Source: Shewanella denitrificans OS217
GTDB lineage: Bacteria > Pseudomonadota > Gammaproteobacteria > Enterobacterales > Shewanellaceae
Assembly (NCBI RefSeq): GCF_000013765.1
Contig: NC_007954.1
Location: 2,914,001 to 2,978,000, forward strand
Length of the DNA: 64,000 nucleotides
Reading direction: 5' to 3'
The position numbers and the translations under genes are program-made. The notes below the pieces were generated by a model, which saw nothing but the letters and a program-made list of their open reading frames with translations, had not been told where the DNA came from and did not search any database. Each line of letters begins with the position of its first letter. Positions within the stretch are counted from its first letter, which is position 1. Shown here in pieces: positions 53,046 through 61,846 of the stretch.

Positions 53046-53933
53046 TTATGTTTTAAGCCCAAGATAAATATGGGTGACGGCTTTATGTTGGGCCACATCG
53101 GGGAACTGCGTGACTCGTTCAAGCACTAAGGGGAAGTCGGCTAACGGCTCGCCGCTGTTCACCAGCCATTGCCCGTATAAGTCGTTTATCGCCTCCCCTA
53201 GGCTTGCCTCATTGCCTGTGTGAGCAAGTAATGCGTAGCGCCCTTTGGGCAACTGTTTACTTACCATACCCACATCCTGCGCCGTTAATGGCCGGCCGAT
53301 TTCGGCGCCAATATCCAATCGATACTCAGAAGCTGGCACATGTTTAACGTCATGATAAACAAGATTAAAGCTGCGACTGACAAGGGGCGGCGTATGCATT
53401 GCTCGTCGCCAACCGATAAAAGCCTGCAAACTGCCGTGTAAATTTGATACCGGCCCACTATGTTCAACCACAGCAAGTTCGATGCTAGCTAAGTCCACTA
53501 AAGTCACTTTGTGGTGAATATCGTTAGAGGCTAAGTTCGGCGTACGCATAGTGTCTAATGCCGCTTGCTTTTCAAACCATGCGTTCCACTCGGGTTTCAA
53601 CCTGAAGGCTTCAGGTGTCATGCCGTTTCTTGCGTTAAAGTCCTCAGAGAAGGCCTTAGGGCATTGAAAGCTGGCATTTGATGCTATATCAGCCATGGAT
53701 ATATTTGGCCGGTAAGCCAACTCAAACACAGATTGTAAGTCTCTAAGTAGGTTGATGTAATCGATAAGTTCAATACCATACATGGCGCTAAACAAGCGCA
53801 GGAAATGCCCTTGACCCTGAGTTTGAGGTAAGCCTGCGATTGCAATCAAAGTATCAACGGCCAAGGGCTTGGACAAATGCTCATCAATATGGCTTAGCAC
53901 CCGCTCAAACTTTTGTTGATAATCTTCCATCAT
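53046..53933 (-). CDS. AraC-type regulator with a GyrI-like effector domain
   Basis: The protein has an N-terminal AraC helix-turn-helix pair (about residues 12-110, with FERVLSHIDEHLSKPLAVDT and ASNASFQCPKAFSEDFNARN) and a C-terminal GyrI/AraC_E_bind domain (VVEHSGPVSNLHGSLQAFIG ... KGRYALLAHTG). Such regulators bind small effectors or toxicants. The AGGAAAGG site is spaced six bases from the ATG at 53933; earlier and later ATGs are possible. The pentapeptide-repeat protein gene lies 38 bases upstream on the same strand and may be its target or partner. Confidence 0.85.
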   Translation of the reverse strand: MMEDYQQKFERVLSHIDEHLSKPLAVDTLIAIAGLPQTQGQGHFLRLFSAMYGIELIDYINLLRDLQSVFELAYRPNISMADIASNASFQCPKAFSEDFNARNGMTPEAFRLKPEWNAWFEKQAALDTMRTPNLASNDIHHKVTLVDLASIELAVVEHSGPVSNLHGSLQAFIGWRRAMHTPPLVSRSFNLVYHDVKHVPASEYRLDIGAEIGRPLTAQDVGMVSKQLPKGRYALLAHTGNEASLGEAINDLYGQWLVNSGEPLADFPLVLERVTQFPDVAQHKAVTHIYLGLKT

Positions 53934-53976
53934 GTTCATCCTTTCCTAACCAATCAGGCTAATTAACCAATCAAGC

Positions 53977-54567
53977 TTAATCAACCAACTCTATGCCTAA
54001 ACTTTCTAGTAAAGTCAGTGCCTCGAAGCGGCTAAATATCGCGCCCTTGATGAGGTTGTTGTTAAGGTCAATGTGAAAGCCTGTGGCATCGGTAAAATTA
54101 GCCTTGGTTAAGTTGGTTCTATGAAACAGGCTATGGCTAAAGCTACTGCCGTGCATTTCTGCTTGGCTGAGATTGGCCTCCCTGAAATCAACATCATGAG
54201 CGCGGCAATGGTGCATCTTCATCAGCTTGAGCTGTTGGCCCATAAAGGAGCCTGAATCTAAAATACACTGATTAAATGAAACAGGAATACCACTGCTGAA
54301 CTGCGGCCACTGAACCTGAGTCCAATCGATACCGAGCAGTTTACATTCATCAAATTCTGCACTATCAAATACGCTAAAACCAAGGCGGGCTAGACTTAAA
54401 TTACATTCAACAAAGCGGCATTCGATAAACTTACAGCGCGAAAAGTTCACTTTACTGAAGTTACAGCGATAAAACACGCATTGCTCGAACTCAACCCCAT
54501 CGAGTCCTTGCTCTGCTATATCGAGAGTATCGAAGCTTTGCTCAAAATAGCTTTGCAGGTTAAACAT
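53977..54567 (-). CDS. pentapeptide-repeat protein, Qnr/McbG-like
   Basis: The 196-residue product is a run of A/C-[D/N]-[L/F]-x-x units such as CNFSKVNFSRCKFIECRFVE, split by a short non-repeat insertion, and ending with LLESLGIELVD. That C-terminal helix is very like the dimer end of Qnr proteins. Members form right-handed quadrilateral helices; some protect DNA gyrase from quinolones. Protection is not shown here. A longer frame from 54639 would cross the ppiD terminator, so the start at 54567 (AGGAAGAG upstream) is preferred. Confidence 0.82.
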   Translation of the reverse strand: MFNLQSYFEQSFDTLDIAEQGLDGVEFEQCVFYRCNFSKVNFSRCKFIECRFVECNLSLARLGFSVFDSAEFDECKLLGIDWTQVQWPQFSSGIPVSFNQCILDSGSFMGQQLKLMKMHHCRAHDVDFREANLSQAEMHGSSFSHSLFHRTNLTKANFTDATGFHIDLNNNLIKGAIFSRFEALTLLESLGIELVD

Positions 54568-54608
54568 AGACTCTTCCTTGCGCTGCACCGTAAACAAAAA
54601 CATAAACA

Positions 54609-54636
54609 AAAAGACCAAGGCAGGCCTTGGTCTTTT
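54609..54636 (-). terminator. terminator after ppiD
   Basis: The 12-bp stem AAAAGACCAAGG/CCTTGGTCTTTT has a 4-base loop and a T-run on the minus strand, 33 bases past the ppiD stop. Confidence 0.92.
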
Positions 54637-54669
54637 CACTTTTATCTTATTTTTATATCAGGGCTAGAT

Positions 54670-56547
54670 TTATTCAGCCACTGGGTATTCTATATCGGCT
54701 TTGGCTTTTAACGAGGCGATTAAACCACGATAGTCAGCTTCGCTGTACTGAGGCGTTAATCTCTGTTTCATCGCACTTAATACATTGTCGTTAATGCCTT
54801 CGGCTGGGTTAACCTTATCCAACAGTATGATGGCATAACCAGAAGCTAGCTCAGCGGTATCTATGCTAACAGCATCCTTTGCAGGTACCGGCATCTGGAA
54901 CGCTTTCGCCGCTATGCCGCTGTCGACATCTTGGCTATAACGGCCAAGCTTAGCCTGAGTGGTTAAACTTAAGCTTGAAGCATCGAAAGTGCTGTCTTTA
55001 AGTTGAGCCATGTACTCCACAGCTTTGTTAAGGGCTGCTTCTTTAGCTTTATCTTGTTGTAAACGTGCGATAATGCTGTCTTTTACACTTGAAAAACTCA
55101 AAGTTCCGGCAGCTTGATGCTCTTTCATACGCACCACAAGTATGTGATTCGGGGCGATTTCGATAACATCACTGTTCATGCCGCTAGCCAATACTTGATC
55201 GGAAAATGCCGCTTTAATAAAATCAGCCTGATTAAATTCCGCAGGCACAGCGTTACGATCGAATAACTCAGTGGTCTTGATGCTAGCACCAATGGCCTTC
55301 GCCGCGTCCACTAAGGTATCTGGGATTTCATAACTGGTATCGGCAAGCTTGGTTTGTAAACCGTAGAACTTGTCTAAGGCTTTTTTCTCTTGAATTTGAG
55401 CAACAATCTTAGCTTCAACATCAGCAAAAGGAGCTAACTGCCCTGCTTGCACATCTAAAAGCTTAATGATGTGATAACCAAATTCTGTACTCACTAAACC
55501 TGAATGAGCACCTTTCTCTAGTGAGAATAATGCCTCATCGAAGGCTGGGGCCATCACGCCAGGCTCAAACCAATCAAGTTTCCCGCCTTGTTCACCGCTA
55601 AACTTATCTTCTGAGTCAGTCTTAGCTAGGGCTTCAAAACTCTCCCCTGCGGTTAACTTAGCCAGAATAGCCGCCGCTTTAGCTTCATCGGCTGCATCGT
55701 CATCGGATTTATTGATCAGAATATGTGCCGCAAGGCGCTTTTCAGCCGTCTGATACTGTTTTTGATGCTCGTCGTAATAGGCTTTTACTTCTTCAGGTGA
55801 AGTTGTTATGTCTTTGGCAAGTTCAGCCACATTCAGCTCAAGATATTCAAGGCTCACTTTCTCAGGGCTTAAATACTGAGATTGATTGGCATCATAATAA
55901 GCTTGCGCTTCTTCATCTGTGACAGAGTTATCAGCTAAAAACTGGTTTGACTCAACGGTTAAGTAACGAATATCACGGGTCTGACCTTGTACTTCAGCCA
56001 GCTGCTTAGCTTCGCCATCGAGTGCAAACTCACTGCCCACTAACGCAGACAATAACTGACGACGAGTCATATCAACCCGCATCATGTTTTTAAAGCTCAC
56101 CGCTTGATAGCCTAATTGACGCAATACCGCTTGATAACGGCTATTGTCAAATACACCGTCAGTCTGAAACGCAGGCTCAGAGACGATGGCTTGTTTAATT
56201 TGTTCATCCGACACGCGCAGGCCTAACGCAAAGGCGGCTTGATCGATGAGCTTGTCACCAACCAATTTTTCTAACACGCTCTGCTTAATCCCAGCCATAT
56301 AAGTATCATCAGCGGCTAAGGTTTCAAACATGTCACCTAATTGCTGCTCGATACGGCTGCGCTCGTTTTGGAATGCTTGTTCTAATTCACTGGTAGATAC
56401 TTCATCACCATTAACTATGGCGACGGGCAAATCCGTTGAAGTTCCCAAATAACTGCTGACACCAGCAAAAGCAAAGGAGAATATCACAAGCACTAAAATG
56501 CCTTTGGCTACAACGCCTTGTGAACCTTCGCGAATTTTCTCTAACAT
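54670..56547 (-). CDS. ppiD: periplasmic folding factor PpiD
   Basis: PpiD is an inner-membrane-anchored chaperone at the SecYEG exit. The 625-residue protein has an N-terminal membrane anchor (ILVLVIFSFAFAGVSSYLG), a SurA-like region and a parvulin domain with AAHILINKS, GGKLDWFEPGVMAPAFDEAL and TEFGYHIIKLL. It lies downstream of hupB, as in E. coli. Confidence 0.95.
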   Translation of the reverse strand: MLEKIREGSQGVVAKGILVLVIFSFAFAGVSSYLGTSTDLPVAIVNGDEVSTSELEQAFQNERSRIEQQLGDMFETLAADDTYMAGIKQSVLEKLVGDKLIDQAAFALGLRVSDEQIKQAIVSEPAFQTDGVFDNSRYQAVLRQLGYQAVSFKNMMRVDMTRRQLLSALVGSEFALDGEAKQLAEVQGQTRDIRYLTVESNQFLADNSVTDEEAQAYYDANQSQYLSPEKVSLEYLELNVAELAKDITTSPEEVKAYYDEHQKQYQTAEKRLAAHILINKSDDDAADEAKAAAILAKLTAGESFEALAKTDSEDKFSGEQGGKLDWFEPGVMAPAFDEALFSLEKGAHSGLVSTEFGYHIIKLLDVQAGQLAPFADVEAKIVAQIQEKKALDKFYGLQTKLADTSYEIPDTLVDAAKAIGASIKTTELFDRNAVPAEFNQADFIKAAFSDQVLASGMNSDVIEIAPNHILVVRMKEHQAAGTLSFSSVKDSIIARLQQDKAKEAALNKAVEYMAQLKDSTFDASSLSLTTQAKLGRYSQDVDSGIAAKAFQMPVPAKDAVSIDTAELASGYAIILLDKVNPAEGINDNVLSAMKQRLTPQYSEADYRGLIASLKAKADIEYPVAE

Positions 56548-56577
56548 CTGAATTCTCGCTTGTTGCGATTAAAAATT

Positions 56578-56612
56578 AAAAAGGCGCATCACAGAATGGA
56601 TGCGCCTTTTTT
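56578..56612 (-). terminator. terminator after hupB
   Basis: The stem AAAAAGGCGCATC/GATGCGCCTTTTTT has an 8-base loop and lies about 130 bases past hupB. Confidence 0.88.
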
Positions 56613-56742
56613 GTAATATGTAGAGCTTAGTGGTTAGACTCAAGCCCCAAATACCCAGTGTAATACAGGGTATTTATGCCCGCTTAGGTACAGCCTAGCT
56701 GCAACATGAGCGGATGCCTTACAAAGGCCGCAATATTAATAA

Positions 56743-57015
56743 TTAATTAACTGCGTCTTTTAAAGACTTGCCAGCTTTAAATGCTGGAATATTTGCCGCA
56801 GCAATTTTGATTTCTTTACCCGTTTGTGGGTTACGGCCAGTACGCTCAGCACGTTGACGTACTTCGAATGTACCAAAACCAACTAGAGAAATTTTATCAC
56901 CGTCTTTTAGACCTTCGGTCACTGCAGCGATAAAAGAATCTAGTGCACGGCCAGCTGCCGCTTTAGAGATATCAGCACCAGATGCGATTTTCTCGATTAG
57001 TTCAGATTTGTTCAT
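56743..57015 (-). CDS. hupB: nucleoid protein HU-beta
   Basis: The 90-residue product matches HU: MNKSELIEKIASGADISKAA at the start, GFGTFEVRQRAERTGRNPQT for the DNA-binding arm, and FKAGKSLKDAVN at the end. It bends and compacts DNA. AAGGGGAT lies just upstream of the ATG at 57015; a longer frame is unlikely. It sits between lon and ppiD, the usual order. Confidence 0.96.
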   Translation of the reverse strand: MNKSELIEKIASGADISKAAAGRALDSFIAAVTEGLKDGDKISLVGFGTFEVRQRAERTGRNPQTGKEIKIAAANIPAFKAGKSLKDAVN

Positions 57016-57277
57016 GTCATCCCCTTGAATGTTATTGTCGCGCCGCAACCTAATCCATAGTGGAGCGGTCTGCGGAGGCTTTATTGTTATAAGTTTGTTG
57101 TTATTTCAAACCTATTATGAAAACCAAAAAAATGAAACTGGATACAGCTCAAAGTCAGCTACCCCAAGGGCTTGGAGTCTCTGACTCTCCACAGACCTAG
57201 GCTACCACAGGTCTAGCGTTTGTTAAGCCCCTTTTTTCATTTTTTTTGCCCTGCTAGCAAATTTTGCTATTTTCAAG

Positions 57278-59629
57278 CTACTTTTTAACCACTTCAAAGC
57301 CTTCAACCGGCTTTTCTAGTGCTAATTTAAGCACTTCATCAATCCAGCGAACCGGATGAATTTGCAAATCAGCGATAACATTAGCTGGAATTTCTTCCAA
57401 GTCACGCTCATTTTCCTTAGGAATTAGCACATGCTTAATGCCGCCACGATGGGCTGCAAGCAATTTTTCTTTTAGGCCGCCAATGGGCAACACCTCACCA
57501 CGTAGGGTGATTTCCCCTGTCATGGCAACATCGCTGCGCACTGGATTCCCAGTAAGGCTAGACACTAAAGCGGTACACATAGCCGCGCCCGCTGAAGGCC
57601 CGTCTTTTGGCGTCGCCCCTTCAGGTACATGCACATGGATATCACGTTTTTCATAGAAATCGTTATTGATACCCAATTGTTCTGCACGAGCACGCACCAC
57701 CGTCATGGCCGCTTGAATAGACTCTTGCATCACATCGCCTAAGGAACCGGTATAAGCCAGCTTACCTTTACCCGCCACTGACGTCGCTTCTATAGTGAGT
57801 AAATCCCCGCCCACTTGGGTCCAGGCGAGAGCTGTCACTTGACCTATCTGGTTCTTAGACTCGGCTTTGCCGTAATCAAAACGCTGCACCCCTAAGAAGG
57901 TTTTCAGGTTGTCTTGATTAATGACCACAGATTTAACGCTTTTATCCAATAAAATCTGTTTAACGACTTTGCGGCAAATTTTTGAAAGCTCACGTTCAAG
58001 AGAACGCACACCGGCTTCACGAGTGTAATAACGAATAATACCCAAAATCGCGCTATCATCGATATGCACTTCCTTGGCTTTCAAGCCGTTACGCTCAATT
58101 TGTTTCTCAAGTAAGTGCTTTTTGGCAATATTTAATTTTTCATCTTCGGTATAACCAGAAAGACGAATGACTTCCATGCGGTCCAATAAGGGCCCTGGAA
58201 TATCCATAGAGTTTGAGGTAGCCACAAACATTACATCCGATAAGTCATAATCGACTTCGAGGTAATGATCGTTAAAGGTGCCATTTTGCTCAGGATCTAA
58301 CACCTCAAGCAGTGCCGATGCCGGATCGCCGCGCATGTCTGAGCTCATCTTATCGATTTCATCGAGCAAAAACAGTGGGTTTTTCACCCCAACCTTGGCC
58401 ATCTTCTGGATGATTTTACCAGGCATAGAGCCAATATAAGTCCGTCTATGGCCACGAATTTCAGCCTCATCACGCACGCCGCCTAGCGCAACCCGCACAT
58501 ATTCACGGCCGGTCGCTTTGGCAATAGACTGACCTAATGAGGTTTTACCCACACCCGGTGGTCCGACTAAACACAAGATTGGCCCTTTGAGTTTACGCAC
58601 CCGGCTCTGCACCGCCAAGTACTCTAAAATCCGGTCTTTTACTTTTTCAAGACCGTGGTGGTCGGTATCCAGCACCACTTGGGCCTTGGCTAAATCGCGC
58701 TTAATTTTAGAGCGCTTTTTCCAAGGCACTGACGTCATCCAGTCAACATAACTGCGCACCACTGTGGCTTCTGCCGACATTGGCGACATCATCTTAAGTT
58801 TATTGAGTTCGGCATTGGCCTTGTCTTTGGCATCTGCTGGCATGCCAGCTTCTTCAATTTTTTTGCCTAAAACATCAAATTCATCATGACTTTCATCTAT
58901 GTCGCCCAGTTCTTTTTGAATGGCTTTCATTTGCTCATTCAAATAGTACTCACGCTGACTCTTCTCCATTTGCTTTTTGACCCGAGTACGAATGCGTTTT
59001 TCAACCTGTAATAGGTCAATTTCCGCTTCCATCATCGCCATCAAGTATTCAAGACGTTCACCGACATTGATCATTTCAAGTACGGCTTGCTTGTCTTCAA
59101 GCTTAAGCGGCATATGGGCCGCCATGGTATCGGCAAGGCGTGCAGCTTCATCTATTCCTGAAAGCGAGGTTAATACTTCCGGAGGGATTTTTTTGTTCAG
59201 CTTGATGTAACCCTCAAACTGACTTATTGCACTGCGAACTAAGACCTCTTCTTCTTTCTCGATAAGATCTTCTGATTCTAAATACTGGGCAGTGGCAACG
59301 AAGAAACTGTCTTCTTGGGTGTACTTTAAGACTTTGGCTCTCTGACCGCCTTCAACCAAGACTTTCACTGTGCCATCGGGCAGTTTAAGCAACTGCAAGA
59401 TAGAGGCCACTGTGCCTATGTCGAAGATGTCGTCTTTACCTGGTTCGTCTAAATCGGCATCGCGCTGGGCGACCAATAAAATTTGCTTGTCTTGCTCCAT
59501 GGCCGATTCAAGGCAACGAATAGATTTTTCTCGGCCGACAAACAACGGAATAACCATATGGGGATAGACCACCACATCTCGCAGTGGCAGCACGGGGAGT
59601 TCGATATGCGCTTCACGCTCTTCGGTCAT
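57278..59629 (-). CDS. lon: ATP-dependent protease Lon
   Basis: The 783-residue protein has the N-terminal LON domain, an AAA+ module with GPPGVGKTSLGQSIA (Walker A, near 355) and FLLDEIDKM, and a C-terminal protease domain. The catalytic Ser lies in PKDGPSAGAAM and the catalytic Lys in GGLKEKLLAAHRGG. It degrades damaged and regulatory proteins. A heat-shock promoter is visible upstream. Confidence 0.97.
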   Translation of the reverse strand: MTEEREAHIELPVLPLRDVVVYPHMVIPLFVGREKSIRCLESAMEQDKQILLVAQRDADLDEPGKDDIFDIGTVASILQLLKLPDGTVKVLVEGGQRAKVLKYTQEDSFFVATAQYLESEDLIEKEEEVLVRSAISQFEGYIKLNKKIPPEVLTSLSGIDEAARLADTMAAHMPLKLEDKQAVLEMINVGERLEYLMAMMEAEIDLLQVEKRIRTRVKKQMEKSQREYYLNEQMKAIQKELGDIDESHDEFDVLGKKIEEAGMPADAKDKANAELNKLKMMSPMSAEATVVRSYVDWMTSVPWKKRSKIKRDLAKAQVVLDTDHHGLEKVKDRILEYLAVQSRVRKLKGPILCLVGPPGVGKTSLGQSIAKATGREYVRVALGGVRDEAEIRGHRRTYIGSMPGKIIQKMAKVGVKNPLFLLDEIDKMSSDMRGDPASALLEVLDPEQNGTFNDHYLEVDYDLSDVMFVATSNSMDIPGPLLDRMEVIRLSGYTEDEKLNIAKKHLLEKQIERNGLKAKEVHIDDSAILGIIRYYTREAGVRSLERELSKICRKVVKQILLDKSVKSVVINQDNLKTFLGVQRFDYGKAESKNQIGQVTALAWTQVGGDLLTIEATSVAGKGKLAYTGSLGDVMQESIQAAMTVVRARAEQLGINNDFYEKRDIHVHVPEGATPKDGPSAGAAMCTALVSSLTGNPVRSDVAMTGEITLRGEVLPIGGLKEKLLAAHRGGIKHVLIPKENERDLEEIPANVIADLQIHPVRWIDEVLKLALEKPVEGFEVVKK

Positions 59630-59668
59630 AGCTAGTTTCCGTTTTTAAGAAATGGATTAATTATGAGT

Positions 59669-59697
59669 ATATTGGGGCGCAAGCGTCAGTTTCAATA
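59669..59697 (-). promoter_or_regulatory. heat-shock (sigma-32) promoter of lon
   Basis: On the minus strand TTGAAA (59690-59695) and CCCCAATAT (59669-59677) are 12 bases apart. They match the sigma-32 consensus TTGAAA-N11-16-CCCCATNT. The site lies about 40 bases before the lon ATG. Confidence 0.8.
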
Positions 59698-59708
59698 GCT
59701 AAAATAAA

Positions 59709-59733
59709 AAAAGGAGCCCAATGGACTCCTTAT
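59709..59733 (-). terminator. terminator after clpX
   Basis: The stem AAGGAG/CTCCTT extends imperfectly around an AAT loop and is followed by a T-run on the minus strand. Confidence 0.75.
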
Positions 59734-59760
59734 TTATCAGTTTATTAGCTAATAGAACAA

Positions 59761-61041
59761 TTATTGTTCGCCTGAAGCCGCTTTAGTGTCGTTATTCTCA
59801 TAAATAAGAATGGGATCTGACTCGCCTTTAACCACTGACTCATCGATAACGGCTTTCACCACACCTTTGACTGTCGGCAAATCGTACATGGTATCAAGTA
59901 AAATACCTTCTACGATTGAACGCAGACCACGGGCACCGGTTTTACGGCTCATGGCTTTTTTCGCGATAGCTTTAAGGGCATCTTCGCGGAATTCAAGCTC
60001 GACATTTTCCATCTCAAATAAGGCGCCATACTGCTTAGTTAAGGCATTCTTTGGTTGAGACAAAATCTGTATCAAAGCTGATTCATCCAATTCAGTTAAG
60101 GTAGCCACAACAGGTAGACGACCAATAAACTCAGGGATAAGACCGTATTTCACTAAATCTTCAGGTTCTACTTGACCTAAGATTTGTGAAATTGTGGCTT
60201 TATCTTGCTCGCCCTTCACTTCTGCGCCAAAACCTATGCCAGTACCTGTGTGCGCCCGCTGTTCTATCACTTTCTCAAGACCTGCGAATGCACCGCCACA
60301 GATAAATAAGATTTTAGAGGTATCAACCTGTAAAAACTCTTGCTGAGGATGCTTACGACCACCTTGTGGAGGCACAGAAGCTACAGTACCTTCAATCAGC
60401 TTAAGTAAAGCTTGCTGCACGCCTTCACCCGACACATCACGAGTAATGGATGGATTGTCAGACTTACGGCTGATTTTATCGATTTCATCGATATAGACGA
60501 TACCGCGCTGAGCTTTTTCTACATCGTAATCGCACTTTTGCAATAGCTTTTGAATGATGTTTTCAACATCTTCACCCACATAACCCGCTTCGGTTAAGGT
60601 GGTGGCATCTGCCATGGCAAATGGCACGTTCAGTGAACGGGCTAAGGTTTCTGCCAGTAAGGTTTTACCGCTACCGGTTGGGCCGATTAACAAGATATTA
60701 CTCTTGCCAAGTTCAACGCCTTCTTTGGTGGTGCCATTACGCAAACGTTTGTAATGGTTATACACAGCCACCGCGAGGACTTTTTTTGCCTTGTCTTGCC
60801 CTATGACATACTCATCTAAATGATTACGCAGCTCATGGGGCGTAGGCAATTTATCATGATCACGCTTAGGTGAGATCTCTTTGATCTCCTCGCGAATGAT
60901 GTCGTTACACAACTCGACACATTCATCACACACATATACAGAAGGACCCGCAATGAGTTTTCTTACCTCATGCTGGCTTTTTCCGCAAAAAGAGCAGTAC
61001 AGCAATTTACCGCTGTCACCGTTATTTTTGTTATCGCCCAT
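59761..61041 (-). CDS. clpX: ClpX, AAA+ unfoldase of ClpXP
   Basis: The 426-residue protein has the N-terminal zinc-binding domain (CSFCGK ... CDECVELC), Walker A GPTGSGKTLLAETLA (near 117), Walker B IVYIDEIDKI and the IGF loop (GIGFGAEV) that docks on ClpP. It is 102 bases downstream of clpP on the same strand. Confidence 0.97.
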   Translation of the reverse strand: MGDNKNNGDSGKLLYCSFCGKSQHEVRKLIAGPSVYVCDECVELCNDIIREEIKEISPKRDHDKLPTPHELRNHLDEYVIGQDKAKKVLAVAVYNHYKRLRNGTTKEGVELGKSNILLIGPTGSGKTLLAETLARSLNVPFAMADATTLTEAGYVGEDVENIIQKLLQKCDYDVEKAQRGIVYIDEIDKISRKSDNPSITRDVSGEGVQQALLKLIEGTVASVPPQGGRKHPQQEFLQVDTSKILFICGGAFAGLEKVIEQRAHTGTGIGFGAEVKGEQDKATISQILGQVEPEDLVKYGLIPEFIGRLPVVATLTELDESALIQILSQPKNALTKQYGALFEMENVELEFREDALKAIAKKAMSRKTGARGLRSIVEGILLDTMYDLPTVKGVVKAVIDESVVKGESDPILIYENNDTKAASGEQ

Positions 61042-61143
61042 TACCCTACCTCTATTTGCAGCCTACACACTGCCTGTAGTCAGAATTCTTGCTAGCCACA
61101 CAGGCTATCTCTAGTTTCACAATAGCCTAATGTCGGCTAAAAA

Positions 61144-61755
61144 TCAGCTACGACTAGTTAAAAGCGAATCAACTAAACCGTAATCCATTGCTTGCGTTGC
61201 ACTCATGAAGTTGTCTCTGTCAGTATCACGCTCGATAACTTCCAGCGGTTGACCCGTATGCTCGGCCAACATTTGGTTTAATTTGTTCTTGATACCCAGG
61301 ATTTCTTGAGCATGAATGGCGATATCCGATGCCTGACCTTGGAAGCCACCTAATGGCTGATGGATCATCACTCGTGAGTTAGGCAAACAATGACGCTTGC
61401 CCTTAGCACCGCCAGCTAACAAAAATGCGCCCATGCTTGCCGCTTGTCCAATACACACAGTACTGACGTTAGGCTTGATAAATTGCATGGTGTCATAAAT
61501 GGCCATACCCGCAGTGACAGAGCCACCTGGCGAGTTAATGTATAGATAGATATCTTTATCTGGGCTTTCTGATTCGAGGAACAGTAACTGGGCCACGATA
61601 AGGTTAGCCATGTGCTCTTCAACTTGGCCAACTAAAAATATCACCCGTTCTTTTAACAGGCGAGAATAAATATCATATGAACGTTCACCCTTAGCGGTTT
61701 GTTCAACAACCATAGGTACAAGAGCATTGAGTACAGATTCTGGCGCTTTATGCAT
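61144..61755 (-). CDS. clpP: ClpP, serine protease of ClpXP/ClpAP
   Basis: The 203-residue protein has the catalytic Ser107 in GQAASMGAF, His132 in MIHQPLGG and an Asp in ERDTDRDNF. It forms the barrel protease and precedes clpX. A TATAAT at 61809-61814 (minus strand) with a TTGAAC or TTGACT upstream may be its own promoter, overlapping the terminator hairpin of tig. Confidence 0.97.
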   Translation of the reverse strand: MHKAPESVLNALVPMVVEQTAKGERSYDIYSRLLKERVIFLVGQVEEHMANLIVAQLLFLESESPDKDIYLYINSPGGSVTAGMAIYDTMQFIKPNVSTVCIGQAASMGAFLLAGGAKGKRHCLPNSRVMIHQPLGGFQGQASDIAIHAQEILGIKNKLNQMLAEHTGQPLEVIERDTDRDNFMSATQAMDYGLVDSLLTSRS

Positions 61756-61773
61756 TATTCACTTCCCTAAAAT

Positions 61774-61814
61774 AAAAAATGGCCCGCATGAGGAACCTCA
61801 TACGAGCCATTATA
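61774..61814 (-). terminator. hairpin between tig and clpP
   Basis: Imperfect stem AATGGCTCGTATGAGG against CCTCATGCGGGCCATT, followed by a T-run on the minus strand. It may end or attenuate transcripts from tig into clpP. Confidence 0.7.
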
Positions 61815-61846
61815 AATGGCGAACCGCAGTTCAAGTCAAGCTAAGC

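Noticed and set aside
57254..57268. Palindrome TAGCAAATTTTGCTA after lon as a terminator
   Set aside because: The stem is AT-rich and no T-run follows on the minus strand directly after the hairpin; too weak to call.
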